From positions 186,001-250,000 of the forward strand of contig JARGSG010000079.1 of the NCBI GenBank assembly GCA_030374805.1: a DNA stretch of 64,000 bases, written 5' to 3'. The DNA is from Gracilaria gracilis. Taxonomy: Eukaryota > Rhodophyta > Florideophyceae > Gracilariales > Gracilariaceae. How positions within the stretch are numbered: the first letter of the stretch is position 1; the number at the start of each line of letters is the position of its first letter. A program made the position numbers and the translations under genes. Below, piece after piece: positions 51,540 to 61,877 of the stretch. The notes under the pieces are model-generated. The model was not told the origin of the DNA, searched no databases, and saw only the letters and a program-made list of their open reading frames with translations.

Positions 51540-52350
51540 ACGTTATCCATTCCACTCCGTCGTCAGTCGTCGCGCCACCGCAGCGTGGGCCGCTTCTGCA
51601 AACATCAACGTTGCTTCTAACACTGCACCACAGCGCTTGCAGCCACCGTGTCGCACCACCGCGTGCCCACCGCCGTGGACGCCTGAAGCGGCTGGAAGCA
51701 GCCACTTTTAACATTCCACCACGGCGTGGTCATCGTCGCCAACGTCTCCATCGCCGCTGTACCACCGTGCGCCCGCCGCCACAGCCGTCGCCGCTGCACT
51801 ATCAGACGCCTACAGCCGCCGTCCCCATTGCATCACCGCTCGCCCGCGGCCGAAGTCGCCGCCACCGCCGTCGCCATCGCCGCTGCACCATAGTGCGCCC
51901 ACCGCCACCGTCGCGGGTCTACCACCGCGCGCCCGCTGCCACCGTCGTCGCTGCACCGCCATGCACCTGCCGCCGCGGCCGTCGCCACCCGCAGCTGCTG
52001 GAAGCAGCCGCTTCTAACACTGCACCACCGCATGCCTTCCGCCGCTACCGATGCCACTGCACCACCGTGGGCCAACCGCCGCCGTCACCGCTGCACCACC
52101 GCGCGCCCGCCGCCACCGTCGTGGCTGCACTGCCACGCACCTGCCGCCGTCGCCACCCGCAGCTGTTGGAAGCAGCCGCTTCTAACACTGCACCACCGCA
52201 TGCCCTCTACAGCTACCGTTGCCGCTGCATCACCACGCGCTTGCCGCCGTGGCCGTCACCGCCTGCAGCTGTTTCCAACAGCTGCTTCTAACACTACACC
52301 ACCGCGTGTCCGCCACTGCCGCCATCGCCGCTGCACCACCGCGCGCCGAC
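51540..52350. repeat. GC-rich degenerate minisatellite
   Basis: A recurring block, CTGGAAGCAGC then CGCTTCTAACACTGCACCACC, appears near 51690, 51995, 52165 and 52270. It is embedded in CACCGCCGC-type trinucleotide-rich DNA. Both strands are open (226 codons on the plus strand), with only Arg/Pro/His-rich translation. Confidence 0.75.
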
Positions 52351-52367
52351 CGCACCTGCTGCAGCTC

Positions 52368-52760
52368 ATGTGCATGTTCGGATCTTGCTCCGTGCCGTTA
52401 GCGTTTGACGCGTTACGCAGCGCTCGCCGCCGCAACGAGAACTGCTGACATCCCGCAACCACCATTTCGTCACCGCGCACACGCCGTCGCCGCTGTCGCC
52501 AACGTCGCCGGCGTTCCTCTTACAAGTCATGTGCGCGTTTGTTTCGTGCTCCCCGCCGTTGTCGCTTGATGCGCCGCTACCGCCGCCGCTGCTGTTGGAA
52601 GGCATGTACACCTTCATGTTATGCTCCCCTCTGTTTATGCTTGATGCGCCGCCAACGCCACTACAGCTGTTGGACGTCATGTGGCGTTCGCGTTATGCTC
52701 CATGCCATTCATGCTTGACGCACCGACACTGCCACGGCCACTGCAGTCTCAGGTGCAGCA
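52368..52760. repeat. 76-bp tandem repeat
   Basis: Units begin near 52368, 52526, 52602 and 52678, each with a CATGT start followed by TGCTCC and CTTGATGCGCC-like sequence. The spacing of 158, 76 and 76 bp indicates a missing or very degenerate unit between the first two. Confidence 0.7.
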
Positions 52761-53278
52761 TGCGCGCTCGTGGGTGGGGTCGAGGACGCATTCCGACTGT
52801 CGGAGCTTGATCCGCACTACCGCGCGGGGGCGTCGCAACCCTTGACAACCAATCCCCGTGCTCACCACTACCGCGCGGAACCTGATCTACTACAACAGAG
52901 ATTTTATTTGAACGACTATGGCTTGTCAACTAACAGGAAAGACTAAAGGTACGGCTACCAATCTCTTCATCACCATCAACACCATCACTTCCCGCTAACA
53001 CCTCCTCGTCTATTTCTAGATTTTCAAGGGATCCGCAGAAGTGGATTTATTTGAGCCCATTGTGGCTTTCAAAGTGCAAAAGATGCTGGCCGTAGTCCGA
53101 AAATGGCGTAGCCCATCTACATCGCTCTGGTGTCGAACAATCGCCTCCTTCGACCTTCGAACCTTCTGCATCCAACTATCTGTAGATGAAAAGCATGTTT
53201 TGCAATTCAAAGATATCCAACGATATACAGATGAACAACATGTTTTGCACTTAAAAGCTTAGCATTTCCGCGCAATCC

Positions 53279-54304
53279 ATGTTGCTGTCGTACGCAGCAG
53301 ATCCTGCCCAAACCTGTCTCTCCACTTTTTCTCAATCAGAATATCTTCATAAGCCACCATCTTCAATTCCACCTCTTAACAGTTCTGCCTTTCATTGTCT
53401 TGCTAATGCCCCTCTGTCACACTCAACCCACGACTGCAACTTTCTACTTCCTGCTGATGCTTTCTTTGAAGAAACCCCCGTGATTGCCTCAACAATAAGT
53501 ACTTCAACAAGAAACAAGTACTCAACTGCTCTTTCAGCATTTATGGACTCGAAAGTGTTTACATCATCCGAGTATTTGCCTCTTGATCACCGAGTAGCAA
53601 TATACATACAGGAGCAGTACGTTTTGAACTCTCGACCTGGCAAAAGACAAGAAATGTCCAACCTTTTTTGTATGTTGCTATTGATGTTACCGTCTTTGCC
53701 CAATAATTTGGGTTTGTCCCGAAGGTGTATTGCAGGATGGAAACATAATAAACCATCTTCCTGATCTGTTCCATTTACAAAACAGATGGTACTAGCATTT
53801 GCGCACGCGATGACGACAAGGAACGCTGTCACAGGAGCCGCGGTGCTGCTCATATCATTTGGAGCATATTTGAGAGTCTCTGAAGCTCTAAAGCTTCGAT
53901 GGGAATATGTTGCTCTCCCCGGTGACATCCGTTTATCTAGCTATGGCCCTGGTATCGCCGGAGTAAATATTATTGACGCCAAAACTTCTCGCAAAACGGG
54001 CAGGCTGCAGTTCGTGGCCATATCGGATCTACAAATAGTAGCCTTTCTCTCCGCATACCGCAATGCTAACCATCACGAGACTCTGTTCGCTCCTCATCTT
54101 ACCTATCGGGCCTACCAAAATTATATCAAATCAGTTGCTGCTACATTTCACATATCGGATGCGAAACTAACGACCTACTCTGCGCGCATTGGAAAGTCCA
54201 CCAAGGATTATATCAAAGGGATTTCTGTCGACCAAATAGCTATTAACGGGCGCTGGAAGTCCCTCACTTCCCTTCGTCTTGATGTTCAGTTATTTTCCGA
54301 ATAA
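53279..54304 (+). pseudogene. Tyrosine recombinase relic, one in-frame TGA
   Basis: Both halves are in the same frame, separated only by TGA at 53762-53764. The N-terminal SAM-like core domain reads STSTRNKYSTALSAF and ends GWKHNKPSS. The catalytic domain has FGAYLRVSEALKLRW with the first catalytic Arg, a middle TGRLQFV, and TTYSARIGKSTKDYI with GRWKS near the end. The pattern is that of DIRS/Ngaro or Crypton YR enzymes. The final nucleophilic Tyr is not evident (GRWKSLTSLRLDV). Without neighbouring reverse transcriptase the element class is open. The stop could come from one C-to-T change in CGA. Confidence 0.75.
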
Positions 54305-54911
54305 CGTACGGAATAGGCTGGACTTTATGCTTTTCAAGCCAGCATTTGACACAGTGGTTATAGCGCTCTGGATAGTTGATGTACTTCTTGCAATAGGAAC
54401 AAGAAAACTTCTTTTTCTTCCCAACAATTAGCTCATTTCTTGGATCATCTATGCGTCTATTTAGAATGCGACCGACTTTCGCCTTTGTTGTCTCATTGGA
54501 GAAGACGACTCCACGAGACTCTTTGCAGGTCTTCGTTTGTAAATGGTTTATGAGCTCCTGACGACTCGAAAACCCTTTGTCGCCGCCACCGCCACAGTGG
54601 ACGCATTTGGTTCTCCCCTCTGGGCTGAGATGAGAATGCTTTCCTACCTTCACCAAGGCTTCACAACCACATTGACAATAAATTGCTACCGCACATAGTG
54701 TTGTTGAAACAACCTTAACCCAATGGGTACCATTTTCCTTACTTCCAACATACGTAACCTGTGGCCCACCCCTGCGAGGCTCCCTTGCAGTACTCGCGGC
54801 AACTCGTGCCCGACGCAGTGGCGCCCATGCGGCAAAGGGCTGGTGAGGTGGCGGCGGTGCGGCTAGGAGTAGAGGCGGTACGATGGAGCAAAGAACCGGC
54901 AGAAGAAGCAC
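54264..54911 (-). CDS. Cys/His-rich zinc-finger ORF, antisense overlap with the recombinase
   Basis: 215 codons. From residue 50 on it looks like protein: YVGSKENGTHWVKV, then CQCGCEALVKVGKHSH, CVHCGGGG with a SRQELINHLQTKTC segment, and FSCSYCKKYINYPERYNHCVK, suggesting three zinc-binding units. The Pro/Ala-rich first 45 residues may be out of frame; upstream minus-strand open stretches (54739-55002, 55067-55384) may be earlier exons or shifted parts. The last 41 bp overlap the recombinase 3' end on the other strand. Convergent paired ORFs like this could belong to one element. Confidence 0.45.
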   Translation of the reverse strand: MLLLPVLCSIVPPLLLAAPPPPHQPFAAWAPLRRARVAASTAREPRRGGPQVTYVGSKENGTHWVKVVSTTLCAVAIYCQCGCEALVKVGKHSHLSPEGRTKCVHCGGGGDKGFSSRQELINHLQTKTCKESRGVVFSNETTKAKVGRILNRRIDDPRNELIVGKKKKFSCSYCKKYINYPERYNHCVKCWLEKHKVQPIPYVIRKITEHQDEGK

Positions 54912-56148
54912 TTTGACTGCTCTGGCGCCTAGAGAGTGTTAGAGAGGAAGCCGGTTCTCCGGAAGATGCGTTATTCTCCATGGGGGTTGCGGGTGGGGCC
55001 AAATGCGAAGTAGGGGAAGGGCGAACGCTCCGATTAGAGTGAGATGGATGTCTCGATTGCGGTGGGCTAGAACCTGTGACTGATTAACTGCTGAAATCCC
55101 AGATGAGGCTGGGTGAATACGGCGTGGGCTCGGTAGTGTGGTACCAGCTTTCGGTGACGAAGCGGTGTCGTTCGCAACGCTCTGCAGGAAGGGCCCGGGC
55201 TCTCAGTTGCTTGAACAAATGTCCGTCGTGGGGCTTTCTTTCCGATAGTTCTTCTTGCCTTACTGGGCACAGACATGAGGACGGTGCGCGTTACGCGAGA
55301 GCGATGCCTCGAAACACCAGCTGGTGGCGTGGCTTTGGCGTTTTCAATTTGCCGGGCCGGGGCGCAACGCTTTCTTCCAGCCATAGCAGAAGTCGTGAAC
55401 GAGAAAGATTAACTTTCCACCACAGTGCCAATTTAGTCTGCACTTATATGGTCTGCAGTCTTCGATCTCGTCGACGAGAACAGTTATCAATTTTTAGCGT
55501 ACCATGAAGGTATGAACGGAACTAAACGTGTTAAAGTTTACATTGTCTCTCAAAAACCAAATAAATTAGTACTTTTTCCCGTATTCACATCTTTTAGTAG
55601 GCAAAAGACGAGATTCAATAAACTCCATAATTCCTGAGAAGTACAAGATATACTGATCTTTATCTATGTAAATTTATGGCACAATTTTATGCATTTTGGT
55701 CATCTGCCGGAAATTATGACCATCTCCAACATACAGACCCATTCTTTCTGCTCATACGTCTAAATAAACACATGCGCTATGCCAACTGAGATAAATATAA
55801 GAGAAAAATATTTCATTGGCGTATCTAACCTAAAATATTGTATTCTTTAGTTAGATTACCAAACCCAATATTTCATTAGTGTGATTGGCAAATTTTTATG
55901 TCTTTTCGTAAATATAATATATCTAAATATGTAACTTATCAGTTTGAAATATGGTACTATGCCTTTTTATTCCCAGACACACTAGAATATCTCACCGATG
56001 TATTTGACAAATGCTAGCATGACATTTCCATAAATAAAGCATTTTATTATTCTGAAGGCGTAGTTTATATAAGGGAAATGATACATATCAAAATTCTTAT
56101 ATTTTACTAGAACATTCTGGATGGAGTTGTTTACTTATTTGGGTAGTA
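54912..56148. other. Mostly AT-rich intergenic DNA
   Basis: 54912-55500 may contain the 5' part of the antisense zinc-finger gene. 55500-56148 is strongly AT-rich with no gene seen. Confidence 0.4.
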
Positions 56149-57804
56149 CTATTTCTCGTTTTGTTCTAATACCTTGGTCAACATCTTCTCAAGCCTTTCA
56201 ATCTTTAAGTGCAGTGTGTCAATAATTTTCGTTTGCTCTTCCTTGCCCTTTCTCTTCTTTCGAATGGTTGATGCTTTTTTTGCCTTCTTCGGTTGCTGGG
56301 CTTCAACTGGATTGTCATCAATTACAATCACTTCTGTAATATTCCTTTTTCTTGCTTTAGACTGGGTGCGCCTCCATTCTGGTCTGGATGTCTTCTGATA
56401 ACCATGCAGAGGAGAACTTTTGTTAAGATTCCTTGCATCGGTTCCATCAACTTCTCTCAACATCGCCAATGCATCCATAAACTGTAACCCCCGGCCATGT
56501 TTCATAGCAAACTTCGGCAATGATTTTAGCCTGTTATGGTATGATTCGTTCACATTAGTGTCAAAAAGAAGCGCTCGATGTCTCTCAGCTAAAGGTATAG
56601 AGCAGCTAAACTTATGAAACCATAATATGAATGCACACTCATTGCTCTCCAACCAGGTCGCAATGGTGTTCCATTTTCCACCCTTTCCCCCCATGAATCT
56701 CAATGCATTCTTACACTCTTCACAGAAGTACAGGTATCGTGTTCCTAATGCCCACTGAAATATATGGCGCTCGATACCAACATTGCACTTTTCTAGAATG
56801 CACCTTTTCGCATGAACATCGCATCCGACTGCAGTTGCCTTGATATAGTCTATCACTGAGCCTGAGCCAAACTCATCTCCCAGAACAGTGGCTAAACTAA
56901 AAGCATAGGTTGTTTCAAAATCTGTTTCCATTGTCAGACGATGTTTTCCAGAAGCAACCAAAGGATCACGCAAGCCACGGAATCGTAACTGCTTGACGAA
57001 CTCACGGAAGAGCAGTGAACGGGCACTTGTTGTCTTTCTAGTATATAGCTGATGCATTACTGAATAGACACCTCCTGTCTCCGCATCTTTGGCAACAATC
57101 GACACCAATTCGAAGCCAAGAACCTCCCCCTTCTCATTATATCCCCTAACGATTCCGAAGGTCCCATCACAACCGAATCTTGGATATATGACAGCTTTGT
57201 TGAGCAACCTTGAGTCTCCGAATATCACTGAGAGACCGTTTCGTTCTCTAGCAAGGTCGAATTGATCACCTTCTCTATGATCTTTGATTGAAAGAATATA
57301 AGAATTTCCATCTCCGTCAACTTTTTTGGCAGATCGGTAAGTTGCCATAAACGCTGCCAATGACTTCCCTACAGGGTGTGAATCCTTTCTAATGTCTCTA
57401 CAAATTCTTTTCACAGTTTTGGGAGATGAAGCGCATCCAAATTTCTCTTCAACCAAATGCAGAATCATCGGGCCAGTGGGGATTTTAGTTTCCCGACAAA
57501 GAGTTGAAATATGATTCCTAACGGGTTTAGGGGAAGGTTTCATAACTGACCAGGTGTGCTTATGTGTTCTGCACCCAACAACAATTGCCCAGGATAGATG
57601 TCCTTCTTTGCCACCATTTTTCATTAAAAAGTAATGATATTCGACATCACTCTTTATTGACATAAGAGCTGGAGATGCCTCTAGGTGAAAAGGACGTGTG
57701 CAAAAACCTTGCCCGAGTGCTAAGTGGATATTGTGGACAGTTTCCACTACTGGCAGGGCGTTCAGGAAAATTGTTTTCGTGTGCCAATGCCACCAATTTC
57801 CCAA
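56149..57804 (-). CDS. Mutator-like (MULE) transposase
   Basis: A 551-codon frame. The DDE core is seen as RFGCDGTFGIVRGYN (first Asp), METDFETTYAFS (second Asp) and FDTNVNESYHNRLKSL (Glu), with a Cys/His segment before it (GCDVHAKRCILEKC). This matches MULE/Phantom-type transposases. The C-terminal 100 residues carry nuclear localisation signals (KKAKKASTIRKKRKG) and a leucine-rich coiled coil. The frame upstream continues in a different phase at 57647-58120, so the N-terminus is either shifted by an indel near 57700 or spliced. No terminal inverted repeats were identified. Confidence 0.75.
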   Translation of the reverse strand: MGNWWHWHTKTIFLNALPVVETVHNIHLALGQGFCTRPFHLEASPALMSIKSDVEYHYFLMKNGGKEGHLSWAIVVGCRTHKHTWSVMKPSPKPVRNHISTLCRETKIPTGPMILHLVEEKFGCASSPKTVKRICRDIRKDSHPVGKSLAAFMATYRSAKKVDGDGNSYILSIKDHREGDQFDLARERNGLSVIFGDSRLLNKAVIYPRFGCDGTFGIVRGYNEKGEVLGFELVSIVAKDAETGGVYSVMHQLYTRKTTSARSLLFREFVKQLRFRGLRDPLVASGKHRLTMETDFETTYAFSLATVLGDEFGSGSVIDYIKATAVGCDVHAKRCILEKCNVGIERHIFQWALGTRYLYFCEECKNALRFMGGKGGKWNTIATWLESNECAFILWFHKFSCSIPLAERHRALLFDTNVNESYHNRLKSLPKFAMKHGRGLQFMDALAMLREVDGTDARNLNKSSPLHGYQKTSRPEWRRTQSKARKRNITEVIVIDDNPVEAQQPKKAKKASTIRKKRKGKEEQTKIIDTLHLKIERLEKMLTKVLEQNEK

Positions 57805-58531
57805 CCAGAACAGGATCTGCTCCCTGTAAGTGAGGAGGTAACTTAACGAGAGAGCATCTCTTCAGATCTCTGACGCCCTCTTTCCCAAATTGGGAGCAAC
57901 CAATAATATCGGAAAGCTTGGACCCTGCTATACGACCACTTTCATCTTTGCTATACTTCATTCGACCAACCCTGGAGACCCAGTTTGGTGCTCTTCTTTG
58001 GAGATTAGCAGCGTGGTGCAGTGATAAGAGCTGATCTAAGTTCGAAAGAAACGAAACGTGCTTGCATAAAAACGGAAAAGAGTTATGAGCAAAGAAGAAT
58101 ACCTGTTTGGCCAAACTCATTTCATACGTGGGAGCCTCATGCTCATCTATGAAATAAGAGATTTGGTGTCAGGTTGAACTGAAATGTCCTTGTAGCTCAG
58201 ATGCCTGAAATTCATAGAACAATGGATTATCACGGGAACTGAAATAAGGATCAGTAGTTTGACCTTGCGTAATAATTGGTGTTCTCGTTTCGCTGGCTGG
58301 CGAGAAAGGACCCGCCTGGTAATTCCCTTTTTCCCTGTTCACCGAGGCGTTTGCAGAGCTCATGATTGATACATTTTGTGATCCTTTCCAGGGCCCATAG
58401 TGAGGCCGCTTGGCACAAGAGATACTGGACGCACAACATTTGATACCTGAACACATGAATGTCTTCTTCGTTACCTTCTGTTTGTTACCAAGTATAGAAA
58501 CCGAAGATATCCTTGTAGTCTTCCACCTCAC
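57647..58531 (-). pseudogene. N-terminal part of the MULE transposase, frame broken
   Basis: Two open stretches, 58169-58531 and 57647-58120, lie directly upstream of the transposase frame. They have plausible coding composition (SKLSDIIGCSQFGKEGVRDLK; LPPHLQGADPVLVGKLVALA). They do not share its phase and I find no clear GT-AG pair joining them, so either small introns or indels separate them. Confidence 0.4.
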
Positions 58532-61500
58532 CGAATAAGGTGACGTCTCACAAAAGGTTTCTTCGGATATCCTTCGAGATTGATAAATGAAGCAAAACCA
58601 TTTTCAGAAGTTGAAATGTACGGAGGAGGCACATTATATTTCTGACAACTCTCTGCTGCAATGTTGCGAGAAATGTTGTACTTCATTCCATCATTCTCGA
58701 ATAAAATATTGCAACGATGTACTTCATCAATTTAGCTATTGGCAGAAACACTTTCCAAAAGGAGAGATTGCACATTCATCCTATGAAAATTGAAACTGCA
58801 ATTGTTGAAGGTCCATGACAAAGGGATAAGAAAATTGGGAAATCTTGTATGGACGGAACTTTTGGGCGAAGTCTGAGTTCAAAATAGTTCCATTGCAACT
58901 CAGCGACGGCAAAGGTAGGAAGGAGAACATGACTACTCTATTTGTTTGTTTGAAGTAGTTTGGGACCGTTGGGAAGGAAACGTTAATGGTTCTTATTCTT
59001 AACAGATAGATGTAAGTCTCTGTTCGCGGTCTTTCTTGATTGAAATAGACGTTACTATAAATGATGTACGAAAGTCAAACGGTAAAATCGTGACCATAGG
59101 TGTTTTCTTCGCTGTGGTGCGTTTTTAGATTTTTTTAAAAAGTTTCAAAAGAATACATCTGAAACATAGCCAAAAATCTACTTCTGTATAAAATTTGAAG
59201 ATCTTAGCAACAGTTTTATGTAGCTTATGGAGATATCTATTATGGTCTGTTTTGTTATGCTAATTTCTAAAGTTTTTAATTGTTGGACACTATGAGTTAA
59301 TGTATTAGTTTTGAGAAGTTTTTGACTTATTTTGGTAGCAAATGTTTATGAAAGAGCTACAATATTATATTATTTGGGTTTGAACAGAGTGACGTTGGCT
59401 AGATTGAAACAAAATATATTTACAAATGTAATTTGGGTGATGTGTTTTTCTGTTTTCATTAACGAAATGCTTGGAAAGCTTTCGTCAAAACTTGACAAAA
59501 ATTAAATATTCTATTTTTATTTTTGGGTGCTTATGACATACTCCCGCCATTTGGGTGGGTCCGACTTTGGGTCTATGGTTCATTTCATATCCTACATCCT
59601 CCGGAGGGATTCTCTGAAGATATGAAGCGAGGACCTCCACTACTCTGCGCGCTTCCGAACTCCTTCAGCTCTGCCCGAGCTCTGCTCCTCAGCCGCGCCA
59701 CTCCAGCGCCTCCGTTTCCTCATCACTGCTGCGTTTTCCAGCCGCGCCACCCCAGTGCCCCCGCCGCCGCATCACTGCTGCGCTTTCCTGCCGCGCCACT
59801 GCTCCACCGCCACCGCGTCACCGCCACACTAATGCCCCTCTATAGAGCAGAACCATCATCCTACTGCCACGATGCCTCCGTGCTACCAACGCGCTGTCAA
59901 CGGGCTGCCGTTACGCCAATCCCGCGTCACTGCCACTGCCGCGCTACTGCCGCACCTCACCCGCACTTACAACGGGATATGTTGCAACTACGACTGACTC
60001 AGCTACCACCCCAAATGCTGACGGTGTGCTGCACAATGCGTACGGCACTATAGTTTACCGTAGCAACGTCCATTTGTGTAACCCGCGCGTCAGCAGATAT
60101 GGTGAGCTCGACAAGATATCAAAATAAAACCCACCGGACAATGCCTGAAGGAAGGTCATCTCCCGGACATACCTCCCTTCCAACCCTAGATATTCGTGTA
60201 TTTTGAGAGCATGTCATATGCACGAATGGAATCTATACAATGTTTCATTTGTCTATATATAAACCCAGTTCGAGGCATCTGGAACGACTCAACCCGGGGC
60301 AGACCATCTCCTCCCTTGACAACCCCCCATACTTGAGCACAATCAGTGCCTCTCTTTGCAGTCATCTATTACTCCCTCCTTTATCTCTTATAGTGCGGCC
60401 TAATCTCCCTCACTCTATTTCATTGTGGTGTTGCATTTCTTGCTTTATGCTCTACACCATTACTTGAACCTCGCACTGCTGGAGTAGGCTGTGCGAAATT
60501 GGTCCTTGTTTATAACTAAATTTTCAATGGCTCCGTGGGCGATCTAAGATTCTAGTCGCACATGAGCTGTATCTGTTTCTATCAATTGCTGTTTATTGGT
60601 GTACCACTTAACATCCGCCACAGTGCCGAGAAAGGTCTTCTCTATATTGGTTTCAGTCATTCAATATCTTCTCTTCTTTCATTCGACAAGAAGTATTTCA
60701 TTTTTGAGTTATCTGTGTTGCACTGCCCCTATCGTTGGATACATTTAGTGCTTCGTAGTAGGCCTCGAGCTGCGCATTAGAATCTGAGTTGGTTCATGCG
60801 TGCTGGCTTTTGTCCATGCCATTCAATTGATCGCGGCCCCCTTCCCAGTCAGAGGTTCAGGTTGGTCTGCGGTTCTATCTATTCACTAAGCTGGCTGACT
60901 GTTCGAAAGAGTTCGTATCGTGTCGTGTTTTCTTTGTGGCCGTGTTGCTTTTGGTTACCAGTGGTTGAGTTATTGTGATTTGGCTAATTGTTGTACAGGC
61001 TGCTGAGCTACGGTGGTCTGTTTTGTCCCATTTGGGCTGATACTCTCGAGCTACATTTGTGTGTCCTCCCCAGGGTTTGTCACCCCCCACGCCGTTTCTT
61101 GTTTTCCCCCGAAAATGGAGTTCACAATATATATACTGTAACTGATCTCTTTCGTCTAGGTTAGAACATCTTTACCGGTACAATCGAAAGAGTAATAAAA
61201 TTATTTGCTGAACTCTTCATCTCCAACAAGGCGAGAAAAGGAGCAAATGTTTGAATAGATTCAGATTTCCGAAGCAAAGCATGTCGATTTGCTTCGTATG
61301 TAGATATAAACCTGTTCAAACCAACTAAAGCAAAAGAGTATCCACGGGCTAACATTTGAATGGCCAAACGGCTCATGTTTTCGCCGCAAGAAACCGAAAC
61401 ACCGTTTGCTATCCAACAAAATTACTCATTTCTACTTGAAATACATTGCTTCAGCGATATGATAGTCGCTATCAACTCCAATTGTGTCCAAACAAGTGGT

Positions 61501-61877
61501 CAAAAAAATGGAAACAAAGAACCAGTTTACCCGTACTTTACGTTTCTCACTACAGAAAATATTGCAATTGCAGAAGCGTACTGTGTGGTGCCCTAAAATG
61601 TTGAACAGATTCAATGACCAGTTCGAAAAGGTACTTCCTTGCACAGAGACCTTTAGATATTGGGTTAAAAACTGGCTCTGGCTCTTCGTTTCGCACTTTA
61701 AAAACAGATTAGAGACAGAACGAGGTAGGCAAGTATCACAAGCAAGACAAGAAGTGTCGGACGATGGACGCGAAAACGCTAGAAACTGTCCTGGGGTTGA
61801 ACAGTTCTGGACGCAGTTCAATCTATTTAGTTAAGCGCAGCCAATAACATTTGGCCTGCAATAGCCGTCAAGTCCTC
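58532..61877. other. Intergenic, no supported gene
   Basis: 58560-59520 is AT-rich and featureless. 59690-59990 is GC-rich repeat DNA. 60050-61877 has only short ORFs on both strands; a plus-strand open stretch at 61484-61834 is unrecognised. Confidence 0.4.
59693..59805. repeat. 49-bp GC-rich tandem repeat
   Basis: Two full units and a partial third start CCGCGCCAC at about 59693, 59742 and 59791, each containing CATCACTGCTGCG. The composition resembles the minisatellite at 51540-52350. The 176-codon plus-strand frame across it is not protein-like. Confidence 0.7.

Larger units (their letters stand above)
50782..53278. other. Non-coding repeat-rich region
   Basis: Contains the 21-bp tandem array, a 5S-like patch, the GC-rich minisatellite and the 76-bp repeats listed separately. 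Open frames here come from GC-rich repeats on both strands and have no domain. 53016-53270 repeats AACATGTTTTGCA-type sequence (53190 and 53233), perhaps part of the recombinase element. Confidence 0.6.

Noticed and set aside
51611..52291. 226-codon plus-strand ORF
   Set aside because: It consists of degenerate GC-rich repeats with Arg/Pro/His translation, and the other strand is open as well.
59523..60053. 176-codon plus-strand ORF
   Set aside because: It crosses a 49-bp tandem repeat and has no protein-like pattern.
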